Shown here one piece after another: positions 34,110 to 43,017 of a DNA stretch of 64,000 nt (position 1 is its first letter; every line of letters starts with the position of its first letter). The position numbers and the translations under genes were made by a program. A model generated the notes under the pieces. It saw only the letters and a list, made by a program, of their open reading frames with translations, searched no databases and was not told the DNA's origin. The stretch is taken from positions 248,001 through 312,000 of the forward strand of contig NZ_JAEKFI010000003.1 of the NCBI RefSeq assembly GCF_016650635.1. Direction: 5' to 3'. This DNA is from Pseudomonas sp. TH43. Its GTDB lineage: Bacteria; Pseudomonadota; Gammaproteobacteria; Pseudomonadales; Pseudomonadaceae.

Positions 34110-35315
34110 TCAGAGGCGTTCGATGATGGTGGCAATGCCCATGCCGCCGCCGACGCACAGCGTCGCCAGGCCATAGCGCAGGCGCCGGGCTTCCAGTTCA
34201 TCGAGCAGGGTGCCGAGGATCGCGCAACCGGTGGCGCCCAGCGGGTGACCCATGGCGATGGAGCCGCCGTTGACGTTGACCTTGTCCGGGTCGACGGCCA
34301 TGTCCTTGATGAACTTCAACACCACCGAGGCAAACGCTTCGTTGACCTCGAACAGGTCAATGTCTTCGACGCGCAGCCCGGCCTTGGCCAGCGCCTTGCG
34401 CGTGGCCGGCGCAGGGCCGGTGAGCATGATGGTCGGATCGGTGCTGGTGACCGCGGTAGCGACGATGCGCGCCCGTGGTTGCAAACCCAGCGCCCGCCCC
34501 TTGGCTTCGGAGCCGATCAACATCAGCGCTGCGCCGTCGACGATCCCGGAGCTGTTGCCCGGCGTGTGGACGTGATTGATCCGCTCGACATGGCTGTAGA
34601 CCCGCAACGCCGTGGCATCGAAACCCATCTGGCCGATCATTTCGAAACTTGGCTTGAGTTTGCCCAGCCCTTCCAGCGTCGACTCGGCACGAATGAATTC
34701 ATCGTGATCGAGCAGGATGATGCCGTTCTGATCCTGCACCGGCACCAACGACTTGTTGAACGAGCCATCGGCTCGCGCCCGCGCGGCTTTCTGTTGCGAG
34801 TGCAGCGCGTAGGCATCGACGTCCTGCCGGCTGAAGCCTTCAAGCGTAGCGATCAGGTCGGCGCCGACGCCTTGCGGGGTGAAATGGCTGTGCAAGTTGG
34901 TCTGCGGGTCCAGCGCCCAGGCGCCGCCATCGCTGCCCATTGGCACCCGTGACATCGATTCAACTCCGCCGACCACCACCAGATCCTCGAAACCCGAGCG
35001 CACTTTCATCGCGCCAAGGTTCACTGCCTCAAGGCCCGAAGCGCAGAAGCGGTTGATCTGCACACCCGCCACGCTGACGTCCCAATCAGCCACTTGCACT
35101 GCGGTTTTGGCGATATCCGAGCCCTGATCGCCAATCGGCGTGACGCAACCGAGCACCACGTCATCGACCTGACTGGTGTCCAGCGCGGTGCGTTGTTGCA
35201 GCGCGGTCAGCAGACCGGCCACCAGATTGACTGGCTTGACGCTGTGCAAAGCGCCATCAGCCTTGCCCTTGCCACGGGGCGTGCGTAACGCGTCGAAAAT
35301 CAAAGCTTGGGTCAT
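34110..35315 (-). CDS. acetyl-CoA C-acyltransferase (thiolase)
   Basis: A 401-residue thiolase. The acyl-carrying Cys91 is in [13 protein letters not shown], the GHPLGATG loop with the catalytic histidine follows near 355, and the second cysteine is in [10 protein letters not shown] at the end. It releases acetyl-CoA in beta-oxidation. The start [15 protein letters not shown] at 35315 has GAGGACGTC upstream. It is the first gene of an operon with the FadJ-like gene. Confidence 0.94.
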   Translation of the reverse strand: MTQALIFDALRTPRGKGKADGALHSVKPVNLVAGLLTALQQRTALDTSQVDDVVLGCVTPIGDQGSDIAKTAVQVADWDVSVAGVQINRFCASGLEAVNLGAMKVRSGFEDLVVVGGVESMSRVPMGSDGGAWALDPQTNLHSHFTPQGVGADLIATLEGFSRQDVDAYALHSQQKAARARADGSFNKSLVPVQDQNGIILLDHDEFIRAESTLEGLGKLKPSFEMIGQMGFDATALRVYSHVERINHVHTPGNSSGIVDGAALMLIGSEAKGRALGLQPRARIVATAVTSTDPTIMLTGPAPATRKALAKAGLRVEDIDLFEVNEAFASVVLKFIKDMAVDPDKVNVNGGSIAMGHPLGATGCAILGTLLDELEARRLRYGLATLCVGGGMGIATIIERL

Positions 35316-35709
35316 GACGTCCTCGAACCTGTGCGGTGAGTGATTTCTTGTGCTCTCACTCTTGCCCTGAGCTGTCACGGATTCAATGACCACAGCGCTC
35401 AATGCGGTTGACGCACGCGCTCAGACGGACGGTCGTCGCCCATCAGGTGAACCGGTTCAGGTCAGCGAGTTGTCTAGCAAGCGGGCGGCAAAGAAGCTGG
35501 CAATACGCCTCATGCCTTTTTAATCGCTACTGGTAGCAACTCCATATGAAATGGATCTAAGCCAAGCGTGACGCGGGCCCTAAGGTAGTACATGTACGTC
35601 AGAGTCGTCGGGTTTTGCCGAGGCAGGCGTTCTTTAACAGGAAGTGCAGCGTTTGCCGTCATGGATATGCAGGCAAACATCAGGAAATAACAATAAAGGC
35701 GGTTCAGCC
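35316..35709. other. intergenic stretch without a recognised gene
   Basis: This 394-base gap between the divergent thiolase and small-peptide genes shows no open frame of merit. An AT-rich segment (35515-35565, with CTTTTTAATC) and an AAAGGCGG ribosome site just before 35710 are the only notable points; promoters of both neighbours should lie here. Confidence 0.5.
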
Positions 35710-35805
35710 ATGTTCAAACAACCGAAAGTCCGTCAAGCAGGGCTCATTCTTTTCGCCACGACGCTGTTGTTGATTTTGCCGAATCTGACTAAGGTCATCG
35801 GCTGA
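35710..35805 (+). CDS. 31-residue single-helix membrane peptide
   Basis: ATG TTC AAA CAA CCG opens a 32-codon frame ending TGA. The peptide begins MFKQPKVRQAG and continues with the hydrophobic helix LILFATTLLLILPNLTKVIG. AATAAAGGCGG precedes the ATG by about ten bases. Its basic head and single transmembrane helix resemble small inner-membrane proteins. It looks like a genuine gene because codon use, ribosome site and topology agree; function unknown. Confidence 0.65.
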   Translation: MFKQPKVRQAGLILFATTLLLILPNLTKVIG

Positions 35806-35899
35806 CTCAAGCGGCAGGCGCTGTCATCGCCACTGAAAATGTGACTGGCCCGCTACCCGGGCCAGCGTGGCTGTGCCAACCTTTGCGCACTTCCACGAC

Positions 35900-36721
35900 A
35901 TGAACGACGATCATTTGAAAGTGCTCATTGTGTTCGGGGCTTTGCTGTTGAGCATGCCCTTGTCTGCCGCACAGCTGGATCTTCAGCTTGGCGCCAACAG
36001 TCGCACCTGGCAGACCGAGGAATTGCTCAAGCATCCTCAAGTGCAAACCCTGACGATCAAAAACGACGTGTCCTACAAGAAGGACATGACCTATCGCGTT
36101 GTGCCTGTGGCCGCATTGTTGACCGGAATCAAACCTGAAGATCATCTGCAAGCGGTGGCACTGGACGGGTTTGCCGCTGAGCTGGCCGCGGCGCCCTTGC
36201 TCAGCACCCAAGGCGCGCGTGCATGGCTGGCGATTGAAGACCCGGCCCAGCCGTGGCCACCGCTGTCAGCCGGCAAACACAGTGCCGGGCCGTTCTATCT
36301 GGTGTGGACTGACCCGCAGGCTGGCAACATCAGCCCTGAACAATGGCCGTTCGAAGTGGCGAGCATCAAGCGCATGGCACCGGTGGCCGAGCGCTTCCCT
36401 GCCCTGTTGCCTGATCCAGCGTTAAAGGCCGATGACCCGGTGAATCTGGGTTTCGCGTTGTTTCAGAAGAATTGCCTGGCGTGCCATCGATTGAACGGTG
36501 CGGGGGATGCGCAGTTTGGGCCCGATTTGAATATTCCGTATAACCCGACCGAGTATTTCGGCACGGATTTCCTCAAGCGCTACATTCGTGATCCGCAGAG
36601 TTTGCGTCAGTGGCCGCAGGCGAAGATGCCGGGGTTTTCGGCGGATGTGTTACCGGAGGGGGATCTAGAGATGTTGGTGGGATATTTGAAACACATGGCC
36701 GGGCGCAAGGTTAAGCCCTGA
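35900..36721 (+). CDS. exported cytochrome c-domain protein
   Basis: A 273-residue protein with a signal peptide (about 1-24, KVLIVFGALLLSMPLSAAQ). An N-terminal molybdopterin-oxidoreductase-like or unknown domain (about 25-170) precedes a c-type cytochrome domain with Cys192-Leu-Ala-Cys-His196 and a distal methionine in KMPGF. It is a periplasmic electron carrier. The start at 35900 (MNDDHLKVL) is preferred over 35867. No partner oxidase is adjacent. Confidence 0.86.
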   Translation: MNDDHLKVLIVFGALLLSMPLSAAQLDLQLGANSRTWQTEELLKHPQVQTLTIKNDVSYKKDMTYRVVPVAALLTGIKPEDHLQAVALDGFAAELAAAPLLSTQGARAWLAIEDPAQPWPPLSAGKHSAGPFYLVWTDPQAGNISPEQWPFEVASIKRMAPVAERFPALLPDPALKADDPVNLGFALFQKNCLACHRLNGAGDAQFGPDLNIPYNPTEYFGTDFLKRYIRDPQSLRQWPQAKMPGFSADVLPEGDLEMLVGYLKHMAGRKVKP

Positions 36722-36743
36722 TCCTTGCGTCGTTATCACTGAC

Positions 36744-36827
36744 CTCATCGCTGGCAAGCCAGCTCCCACAGGGTAGCGCCAACTTCGAATCAGCGGTGAT
36801 CCTGTGGGAGCTGGCTTGCCAGCGATT
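36744..36827. repeat. REPIN (TGTGGGAGCTGGCTTGCCAGCGAT type)
   Basis: Inverted pair ATCGCTGGCAAGCCAGCTCC and GGAGCTGGCTTGCCAGCGAT between converging genes. Same unit at 58624 and 60471. Confidence 0.92.
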
Positions 36828-36842
36828 ACGGCATCCCGAATC

Positions 36843-37652
36843 TTATTGCTGCTGCACGGAGATGATCGGCGCAGGTGTCGGCGAGACGAACACTTTTGCG
36901 TGCATCTGTTCACAGCCACCGCCCCGGCGCATGCCGCGTACCGGGCAGGCATCCAGGTAATCCAGACCCACCGCCAGTTTCAGGTGCCGCTCCGGCCGTG
37001 CCAGTTCATTGGTCACGTCAAAACTGTACCAGGCGTCATCCAGCCACGCTTCCGCCCAGGCATGGCTGGCCAGGTGCTCACAATCTTCGCTGTACAGATA
37101 GCCCGACACATAGCGTGACGGAATGCCGAGGCTGCGCGCGCAGGCCAGAAACGCGTGGGTGTGATCCTGGCAGACACCCGCGCGCCCGGCGAACGCCTCG
37201 GCAGCGCTGGTATCGACCTCGGTAGAGCCCGGCGTATACGTCATGTGCTGATTCAAACCGTGCATCAAATCGATCAGCGCCGTGCGATCACGCCGTTGTT
37301 TGCAGGATTTTGCCGCGAACGCGCGCAAGGCTTCATCTGCCTCGGTCAACCGGGTAAAACGCAGAAACGGCAGCGCTGACTGGCTTTCATGCTCGGCTTC
37401 ACGCAGTTCGTCGATATCGACCTGACCACGGGCGCCAATGATGATCGCTTCGTGCGGCTCGTCCATGGTCAGCACATGCAGGATGTTGCCGAACGGATCG
37501 AGTTGCGCACGCACCGGGCGTGGCAGGTCGAGTTGCCAGCTCAATACGTGCTGGCGTTCGCTGTCGTGGGGTGTCAGTCGCAGGTACTGGATGCTCGCCC
37601 GCACCTTATCTTCGTAGTGATAAGTGGTCTCGTGGCTTATGGAAAGTCTCAT
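36843..37652 (-). CDS. transglutaminase-like protein of the alpha-E/ATP-grasp operon
   Basis: A 269-residue cysteine-protease-fold protein with the complete transglutaminase triad: Cys161 (AGVCQDHTHAF), His197 (ASHAWAEAW) and Asp212 (YSFDVTNE). The N-terminal ~100 residues form the bacterial transglutaminase-associated beta domain. Its start overlaps the stop of the alpha-E gene by four bases, so the proteins are coupled. Such trios are predicted to build and trim a small peptide or amide; the substrate is unknown. Confidence 0.9.
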   Translation of the reverse strand: MRLSISHETTYHYEDKVRASIQYLRLTPHDSERQHVLSWQLDLPRPVRAQLDPFGNILHVLTMDEPHEAIIIGARGQVDIDELREAEHESQSALPFLRFTRLTEADEALRAFAAKSCKQRRDRTALIDLMHGLNQHMTYTPGSTEVDTSAAEAFAGRAGVCQDHTHAFLACARSLGIPSRYVSGYLYSEDCEHLASHAWAEAWLDDAWYSFDVTNELARPERHLKLAVGLDYLDACPVRGMRRGGGCEQMHAKVFVSPTPAPIISVQQQ

Positions 37653-38599
37653 GCAGCCTCCAGGTAGGAACTGTGAATAGCGTTACCCAACTGGCGCACC
37701 AGCGGGATGAACTCGGTCAGCCAGGCATGCAGGCCTTCCTCGAGAATTTCGTTGATGCCGGTGTAACGCAGGCGCGCGTCCATCTCGGCTGCCAGGCGTT
37801 GCGCCGGTCGGCCATTGGCGCCGGGCAATTGCGCAAGTATCTGGTCTATCTCTTCGGTGCACGCCCTTAACGAACGCGGGACATCGGCACGCAACAGCAA
37901 CAGCTCGGCGACATGCCGGGCGCCGGGGGCGTCGCGGTAGATTTCGGTGTAGGCCTCGAACGACGACAGCGCGCGCAGTAATGCACTCCATTGATAGTAG
38001 GCGTGAGCCGTGCCGTCGCTGACCGCTTCGGCCTGGTCGCCGGCCATTTCGTAACGAGCATCAAGCAGCCGCAGCGTGTTGTCCGCGCGCTCGATAAAGG
38101 TGCCGAGACGAATAAAACGAAATGCATCGTTACGCATGATCGTGCCGTAAGACGCGCCACGAAAGAGGTGCGAACGCTCCTTGATCCACTCGCAGAAACG
38201 GCTCATGCCGTAGCGACTGAGGCCCTGCTCAGCGATCCCGCGAATCTCCAGCCACGTTGCGTTGATGTTCTCCCACATGTCTGCGGTGATACGTCCGCGT
38301 ACGGCATGAGCACTGGCCCGCGCCGCGCCAAGGCAGCTGTAGATGCTCGCCGGGTTGGCCGCATCAAGGGCGAAAAAGTGCAGCAGGCGCTCGGCATGCA
38401 GCGCGCCGTGACGCTCCAGGTAATCATCGAGGGTGCCGGTGATCAGCAACGGCATGGCCAATTCGTGCAGACCGTCGCCGCGACCGTCCTGCGGCATCAG
38501 CGACAGCGAATAACTGACGTCGAGCATCCGGGCGAGGTTTTCCGCCCGCTCCAGGTAACGCGACATCCAATACAGATCCGAGGCAGTTCTACTTAACAT
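37649..38599 (-). CDS. alpha-E domain protein
   Basis: A 316-residue all-helical protein starting MLSRTASDLYWMSRYLERAENLARMLD, the hallmark of the alpha-E family found next to circularly permuted ATP-grasp ligases. No catalytic motif is obvious. It lies 12 bases after the ATP-grasp gene and overlaps the transglutaminase gene, consistent with a complex of the three proteins. Confidence 0.9.
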   Translation of the reverse strand: MLSRTASDLYWMSRYLERAENLARMLDVSYSLSLMPQDGRGDGLHELAMPLLITGTLDDYLERHGALHAERLLHFFALDAANPASIYSCLGAARASAHAVRGRITADMWENINATWLEIRGIAEQGLSRYGMSRFCEWIKERSHLFRGASYGTIMRNDAFRFIRLGTFIERADNTLRLLDARYEMAGDQAEAVSDGTAHAYYQWSALLRALSSFEAYTEIYRDAPGARHVAELLLLRADVPRSLRACTEEIDQILAQLPGANGRPAQRLAAEMDARLRYTGINEILEEGLHAWLTEFIPLVRQLGNAIHSSYLEAA

Positions 38600-38611
38600 G
38601 GCAAGCTTCCT

Positions 38612-40021
38612 TCAATCCTCGACCACCCAGGTGTCCTTGGTTCCGCCGCCCTGGGAGGAATTCACCACCAGAGAGCCTTCGCGCAGCGCGACGCGGGTCA
38701 AACCGCCGGGCACCACGCGGGTTTCGCGACCGGACAAGACAAACGGGCGCAAGTCGATATGACGCGGCGCGATGCCGTTTTCGACAAAGGTCGGACAGGT
38801 CGACAGCGACAATGTCGGCTGCGCGATGTACGCATGGGGTTTGGCCTTGATCCGTTCGCGGAAGGCGTCGATTTCCGCCTTCGTCGACGCCGGCCCTACC
38901 AACATCCCGTAACCCCCGGAGCCTTGGGTTTCCTTGACCACCAGATCTGGAAGATTAGCCAGCACATGGGAAAGTTCAGACGGGTTTCGGCATTGCCAGG
39001 TCGGCACGTTCTTCAGGATCGGCTCTTCGTCGAGGTAGAAACGGATCATGTCGGTGACAAATGGATACACCGATTTGTCATCTGCTACACCGGTGCCGAT
39101 GGCATTGGCCAGCACTACATTGCCCGAACGATAAGAAGACAGCAGCCCCGGTACGCCGAGCATTGAATCCGGATTGAATGCCAGCGGATCGAGGAACGCG
39201 TCGTCGAGCCGACGGTAGATCACGTCCACCGCTTTCGGACCGTCAGTGGTGCGCATGAAGACTTTGTCGTCGCGCACAAACAGATCGGCGCCCTCGACCA
39301 GCTCCACGCCCATTTCCCGAGCTAGAAACGCATGCTCGAAGAACGCACTGTTGAAGCGCCCAGGCGTTAGCACCACCACACTCGGGTCATCAATCGGGCT
39401 TGAGCTTTTCAGGGTGTCGAGCAACAGGTTCGGATAGTGGTCGATCGGTGCGATGCGTTGCGCGGCGAACAGCTCCGGGAACAGGCGCATCATCATCTTG
39501 CGGTCTTCGAGCATGTAGCTGACGCCGCTCGGCGTGCGCAGGTTGTCTTCGAGCACGTAATAAGTGCCGTCGCCATCACGCACCAGATCGACGCCGGAGA
39601 TGTGCGAATAGATATCACGGTGCAGGTCGAGCCCTTGCATCGCCAACTGATATTGCTCGTTGGCCAGCACCTGTTCGGCAGGAATGATCCCGGCCTTGAT
39701 GATGCGCTGTTCGTGATAAAGGTCGGCGAGGAACATGTTCAACGCCTTGACCCGCTGGATGCAGCCGCGCTCGACGATCCGCCATTCGCTGGCAGGGATG
39801 CTGCGCGGAATGGTGTCGAAAGGAATCAGGCGCTCTGTGCCCTGCTCGTCCCCGTAGAGCGTGAAGGTAATCCCGGCACGATGGAACAGCAGATCGGCTT
39901 CACGTCGCCGTTGGGCCAAAAGCTCGTCTGGCGTGTCGGCCAGCCATCGGGCGAACTCCCGATAATGCGGGCGAACCTGGCCGCCGGCATCGTACATCTC
40001 ATCAAAATAGGTGCGGATCAT
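38612..40021 (-). CDS. circularly permuted ATP-grasp type 2 ligase
   Basis: A 469-residue ligase with the permuted ATP-grasp order: the C-terminal half carries DLVVKETQGSGGYGMLVG, and VLEDNLRTPSGVSYMLEDRK in the first half holds metal-binding residues. Start MIRTYFDEMYDAGGQV at 40021 has AAGGAG six bases upstream, which is decisive against a longer frame to 40111. First gene of the ATP-grasp/alpha-E/transglutaminase operon, a set proposed from genome comparisons to make a short peptide-like compound. No membrane segment. Confidence 0.92.
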   Translation of the reverse strand: MIRTYFDEMYDAGGQVRPHYREFARWLADTPDELLAQRRREADLLFHRAGITFTLYGDEQGTERLIPFDTIPRSIPASEWRIVERGCIQRVKALNMFLADLYHEQRIIKAGIIPAEQVLANEQYQLAMQGLDLHRDIYSHISGVDLVRDGDGTYYVLEDNLRTPSGVSYMLEDRKMMMRLFPELFAAQRIAPIDHYPNLLLDTLKSSSPIDDPSVVVLTPGRFNSAFFEHAFLAREMGVELVEGADLFVRDDKVFMRTTDGPKAVDVIYRRLDDAFLDPLAFNPDSMLGVPGLLSSYRSGNVVLANAIGTGVADDKSVYPFVTDMIRFYLDEEPILKNVPTWQCRNPSELSHVLANLPDLVVKETQGSGGYGMLVGPASTKAEIDAFRERIKAKPHAYIAQPTLSLSTCPTFVENGIAPRHIDLRPFVLSGRETRVVPGGLTRVALREGSLVVNSSQGGGTKDTWVVED

Positions 40022-40375
40022 GCCGTACTCCTTGTCACCCGGACCTACAGGCCTTCGCAAGGCCCGTGCCATCGGCATAAACGCTTTGATTTCAATCGGT
40101 TGGATATTCACGCCACAGGCACCGCACCATTCCTGTGCGGCAAATGCCCCAACCTGAATGCCCCCGCTTCATTGCGACGCACTGCATCGCCTATCACCAG
40201 CATAGTCAGAGTTGATTTCACTGCCCGGCGCTGCTTGCGGATAATCCGCGCATTCGCTGCAAAACTTCCGTGCGCACAGTGCCGCGAAGTCGCCAGCTCA
40301 ATTGACCTGGACTGCCCCCGCAGCCCGCCCCGCCGTAACCCTGACCGGTTTCCTCTCCTTATCGGTCTTCCCTTT

Positions 40376-40402
40376 AGCCACCCTCTCCGGTGGCTTTTTT
40401 TT
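40376..40402 (+). terminator. orphan terminator (possible small RNA end)
   Basis: AGCCACC and GGTGGCT arms with a six-base loop followed by eight T residues on the + strand. The nearest + gene upstream ends at 36721, so it may end a small RNA transcribed from the 40110-40375 region. Confidence 0.7.
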
Positions 40403-40433
40403 GCCCGTTTGAAATATTTTGAAAGTAAAAGCA

Positions 40434-40503
40434 AAAGATCGCAGCCTCCGGCAACTCCTACATGAATCTGTGTAGGAGCTGCCGAAGGCTGCGATCTTCT
40501 GAT
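40434..40503. repeat. REPIN (TGTAGGAGCTGCCGAAGGCTGCGATC type)
   Basis: Inverted pair AAGATCGCAGCCTCCGGCAA and TGTAGGAGCTGCCGAAGGCT. Confidence 0.9.
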
Positions 40504-40562
40504 CTTTAAAAATGGCAACGGCCAACCCAGAGGTCAGCCATTGGTAATCAAATAACCTGAAA

Positions 40563-40910
40563 TCAGTTCAAACGGTGGCGATTACGCACCTCCTGCTTGA
40601 CGCCCCAGCCCTCAATGATGCCACCCAGCGGTTCGACCACGGCGGAGAAGCCCTGCTCGAAATCGCCAATATCGTCATAGGTCGCGTACATCACTTTGCT
40701 CAATTCCAGCGACCACGCGCCGTCATCCCGCGCGCTGACCTGTGCATTGATGGATTCACCGCGAAACTTGCCTGCCGCCCTGCGCGCCCGCTCCTCGTCC
40801 GGGAAAATGGCGTAGAACTCGATGGGATGGAATCGGGAAAAATCGAAACCGCCTTCTTTCATGCGGCGCAGAACATTGCTGCTGATGTCTTCTTGATAGG
40901 CTGTGCTCAT
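40563..40910 (-). CDS. RraB-like ribonuclease E inhibitor domain protein
   Basis: A 115-residue protein. The segment NVLRRMKEGGFDFSRFHPIEFYAIFPDEERARRAA resembles the RraB family, where the fold modulates RNase E activity. The start MSTAYQEDISS at 40910 fits the family length; an upstream open frame to 41009 is unlikely. Regulation of RNA decay is the family's known role in enterics; for this homolog it is inferred. Confidence 0.72.
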   Translation of the reverse strand: MSTAYQEDISSNVLRRMKEGGFDFSRFHPIEFYAIFPDEERARRAAGKFRGESINAQVSARDDGAWSLELSKVMYATYDDIGDFEQGFSAVVEPLGGIIEGWGVKQEVRNRHRLN

Positions 40911-41118
40911 GAATCGTCCCCCTCGCATAGATGGATAGACTTTCCGAATCCCGCCCCGGGCCTTTGGCCAAAGTACTACGGCAACGTGGTTGCACGCGGG
41001 AACAAGCATGTAGCTGACAAGACCAGACCTTAGCGATCCGTTCGCTGATCTCGCTTGCAGAGTAGCCCCAAGTTAGAGCTGCTGCCAAGGCCTGGTGTTA
41101 AAGGTGACAGGAAGAATG

Positions 41119-41352
41119 TCAGATGGGAGTGATGCTGCGGATTTCAATGCTGTTCTGGGTTTTCAGGCTTTTCACGCCAGCATCGGCAGTGCGCCCTTCC
41201 AGATCGTTCAGGTCCAGTTCGGCGGCAACGGGCAGGAGCCGTGCCTTGATCAATCGAGCGGCCTCATCGTCACTGGGGCATTCCGCGCGCTCGAACACCT
41301 CATCGACAATTTCACCATGATCGTCCACGAAAGTGACTTTCCACTTTTGCAT
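41119..41352 (-). CDS. small conserved hypothetical protein
   Basis: A 77-residue protein (MQKWKVTFVDDHGEIVDEVF, then ECPSDDEAARLIKARLLP and NSIEIRSITPI). The GAGGAGG ribosome site before 41352 is strong. The alternating strand-helix-strand pattern suggests a compact alpha/beta domain. Not recognised. Between this gene and the one at 40563 lie about 200 bases without a gene. Confidence 0.68.
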   Translation of the reverse strand: MQKWKVTFVDDHGEIVDEVFERAECPSDDEAARLIKARLLPVAAELDLNDLEGRTADAGVKSLKTQNSIEIRSITPI

Positions 41353-41493
41353 CGGTGCCTCCTCGATCAAACCCGCAAATGGGCTTACACCTAAATCGAC
41401 TGGTACGCCGAAAGTTGGTTCAAAAGGATTACAGCGCACGAACATGAAAAAAACGACATCTCGTGCGCGGACGAAAAATTTGGCAGAAACCCA

Positions 41494-41623
41494 TTGTGGT
41501 GAGGGGATTTATCCCCGTTCGGCTGCGCAGCAGTCGTGAAATCATCAGACGCGGTGTATCAGGAAGACCGTGGGTGCTGATTTTAGGGATGCTTCGCACC
41601 CCAACGGGGATCCTCACCACAAA
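41494..41623. repeat. 130 bp palindromic-ended intergenic element
   Basis: Left end TTGTGGTGAGGGGATTTATC and right end GGGGATCCTCACCACAA are inverted, with CCCCGTT/AACGGGG also paired. The centre contains CGGCTGCGCAGCAGTCG. It resembles a small non-autonomous repeat and has no coding capacity. Confidence 0.75.
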
Positions 41624-41646
41624 AGCTCCCTCAATGGGGAGCTCGC
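41624..41646 (-). terminator. speE terminator
   Basis: AGCTCCC and GGGGAGCT stem with the A-run (TTTT on the minus strand) on the left, just after the speE stop. Confidence 0.8.
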
Positions 41647-41653
41647 GGTGGGT

Positions 41654-42529
41654 TCAGTCGTTGCTTGGCTTGTTGATCGCTTGCAGCACGTACTGTGGCA
41701 AAGCAAATGCGCCGATGTGGATTTCCGGGTTGTAGTAGCGCGTGACAATGCCGCTGCCAATGAAGCGCTGTTGCAGCACTTCACGGCTCAGTTTGCGGTA
41801 AGCCGGGCTGGTCGAGCCCCAGGCGAAGGTCATCGAGCCGCCGATGTAGGTCGGCACGGCTGCCTGGTAGAAGTGCCAGTCCGGGAACAGGCTGCGCAGA
41901 CGACCGGCGGTGGTTTTGACTTCGTCGATCTGCATGAACGGTGTGCCGTTCTGGGTCACGAGAATGCCGCCTTCGTTCAGGCAACGGTGGCACGCCTGGT
42001 AGAAGTTCTCCGAGAACAGCACTTCGCCCGGGCCGATCGGATCGGTCGAGTCGGAGATGATCACGTCGAATTTTTCGGTGGTAGTGGCGACGAAACGCAT
42101 GCCGTCGTCGATCACCAGGTTCAGGCGCGGATCGTCGTAGGCGCCCTTGGAGTGGTTCGGCAGAAACTCTTTGCACATATCGACGACGGTGCCATCGATC
42201 TCGACCATGGTGATGTGCTCGACACTGCCGTGCTTGGCGACTTCACGCAGCATGCCGCCGTCGCCACCACCGATGATCAGCACGCGCTTGGCGGCCCCGT
42301 GGGCGAGGATCGGCACATGGGTGAGCATTTCGTGGTAGATGAATTCGTCGGCCTCGGTGGTCTGGATCACGCCGTCCAGCGCCATCACCCGGCCCATGCG
42401 CGGGTTTTGAAAGATCACCAGGTGCTGGTGTTCGGTGCGCACTTCGTGCAGCAGTTTTTCCATGCGAAAACGCTGGCCGTAGCCTTCGTAGAGGGTTTCC
42501 AGGTACTCGCTGGTTTTGGTGACGGTCAT
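41654..42529 (-). CDS. speE: polyamine aminopropyltransferase (spermidine synthase)
   Basis: A 291-residue class I Rossmann enzyme that transfers aminopropyl from decarboxylated S-adenosylmethionine to putrescine. The cofactor loop is [12 protein letters not shown] (Gly87-Gly92), followed by ITMVEIDG and the gatekeeper [15 protein letters not shown]. The start [17 protein letters not shown] at 42529 follows family length. The reaction yields methylthioadenosine, feeding the methionine-salvage genes at 47-49 kb. Confidence 0.95.
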   Translation of the reverse strand: MTVTKTSEYLETLYEGYGQRFRMEKLLHEVRTEHQHLVIFQNPRMGRVMALDGVIQTTEADEFIYHEMLTHVPILAHGAAKRVLIIGGGDGGMLREVAKHGSVEHITMVEIDGTVVDMCKEFLPNHSKGAYDDPRLNLVIDDGMRFVATTTEKFDVIISDSTDPIGPGEVLFSENFYQACHRCLNEGGILVTQNGTPFMQIDEVKTTAGRLRSLFPDWHFYQAAVPTYIGGSMTFAWGSTSPAYRKLSREVLQQRFIGSGIVTRYYNPEIHIGAFALPQYVLQAINKPSND

Positions 42530-42650
42530 GGTGAAGTGCTCCGATGAATGCGCGGGCGCCAATCGTGGGGACGATTGCCCGGGAAAGGCGCGCATTCTAC
42601 GTTGCCGAAGATGACAGGTCGAACCTCACTTCATCGGCAAACCCCATTCC

Positions 42651-42745
42651 CCTGTAGGAGCAAGGCTTGCCCGCGAAGGCGTTGTGGCAGTCGACATCAT
42701 TGGCAACTGACACAACGCCTTCGCAGGCAAGCCCTGCTCCTACAA
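42651..42745. repeat. REPIN (CTGTAGGAGCAAGGCTTGCC type)
   Basis: Inverted pair CCTGTAGGAGCAAGGCTTGC and GGCAAGCCCTGCTCCTACA flanking AGGCGTT/AACGCCT. Confidence 0.9.
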
Positions 42746-42754
42746 AGAGCGGCG

Positions 42755-42946
42755 TCAAATTCGGACGTTACCGCGTGGCCCGGCGATCGCCCAGATGATC
42801 AGGCCCAGCACCGGCAGGAGGATGATCAGCAGCACCCAGACGATTTTCATCCCGGTGGTTGCGCCGCTTTTCAGTACGTTGATGATGGCCCAGATGTCGA
42901 GGGCAAGGATGATCAGGCCAATCAGACCGTTGAACGTGGAACCCAT
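42755..42946 (-). CDS. small PLDc_N-type membrane protein
   Basis: A 63-residue protein with two hydrophobic helices (GLIGLIILALDIWAIINVL and IVWVLLIILLPVLGLIIWAI) and the end AGPRG, typical of the phospholipase D N-terminal membrane domain family. The start at 42946 has GTGACACC nearby; the frame is open to 42970. Function unknown; likely inner membrane. Confidence 0.85.
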   Translation of the reverse strand: MGSTFNGLIGLIILALDIWAIINVLKSGATTGMKIVWVLLIILLPVLGLIIWAIAGPRGNVRI

Positions 42947-43017
42947 GGTGTCACTCCAGATTAGTGGCATGCACTTTTAGGATAGACGGTCGCGCGCAGG
43001 GTTCCCTTTTATTGCGT

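Larger units (their letters stand above)
40022..40562. other. gap with an orphan + strand terminator
   Basis: This 541-base interval has no protein gene I can support. It contains a strong + strand terminator at 40376-40402 without any + strand gene upstream until 36721, and a REPIN at 40434-40503. The promoter of the minus-strand ATP-grasp operon should also lie here. Confidence 0.5.
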
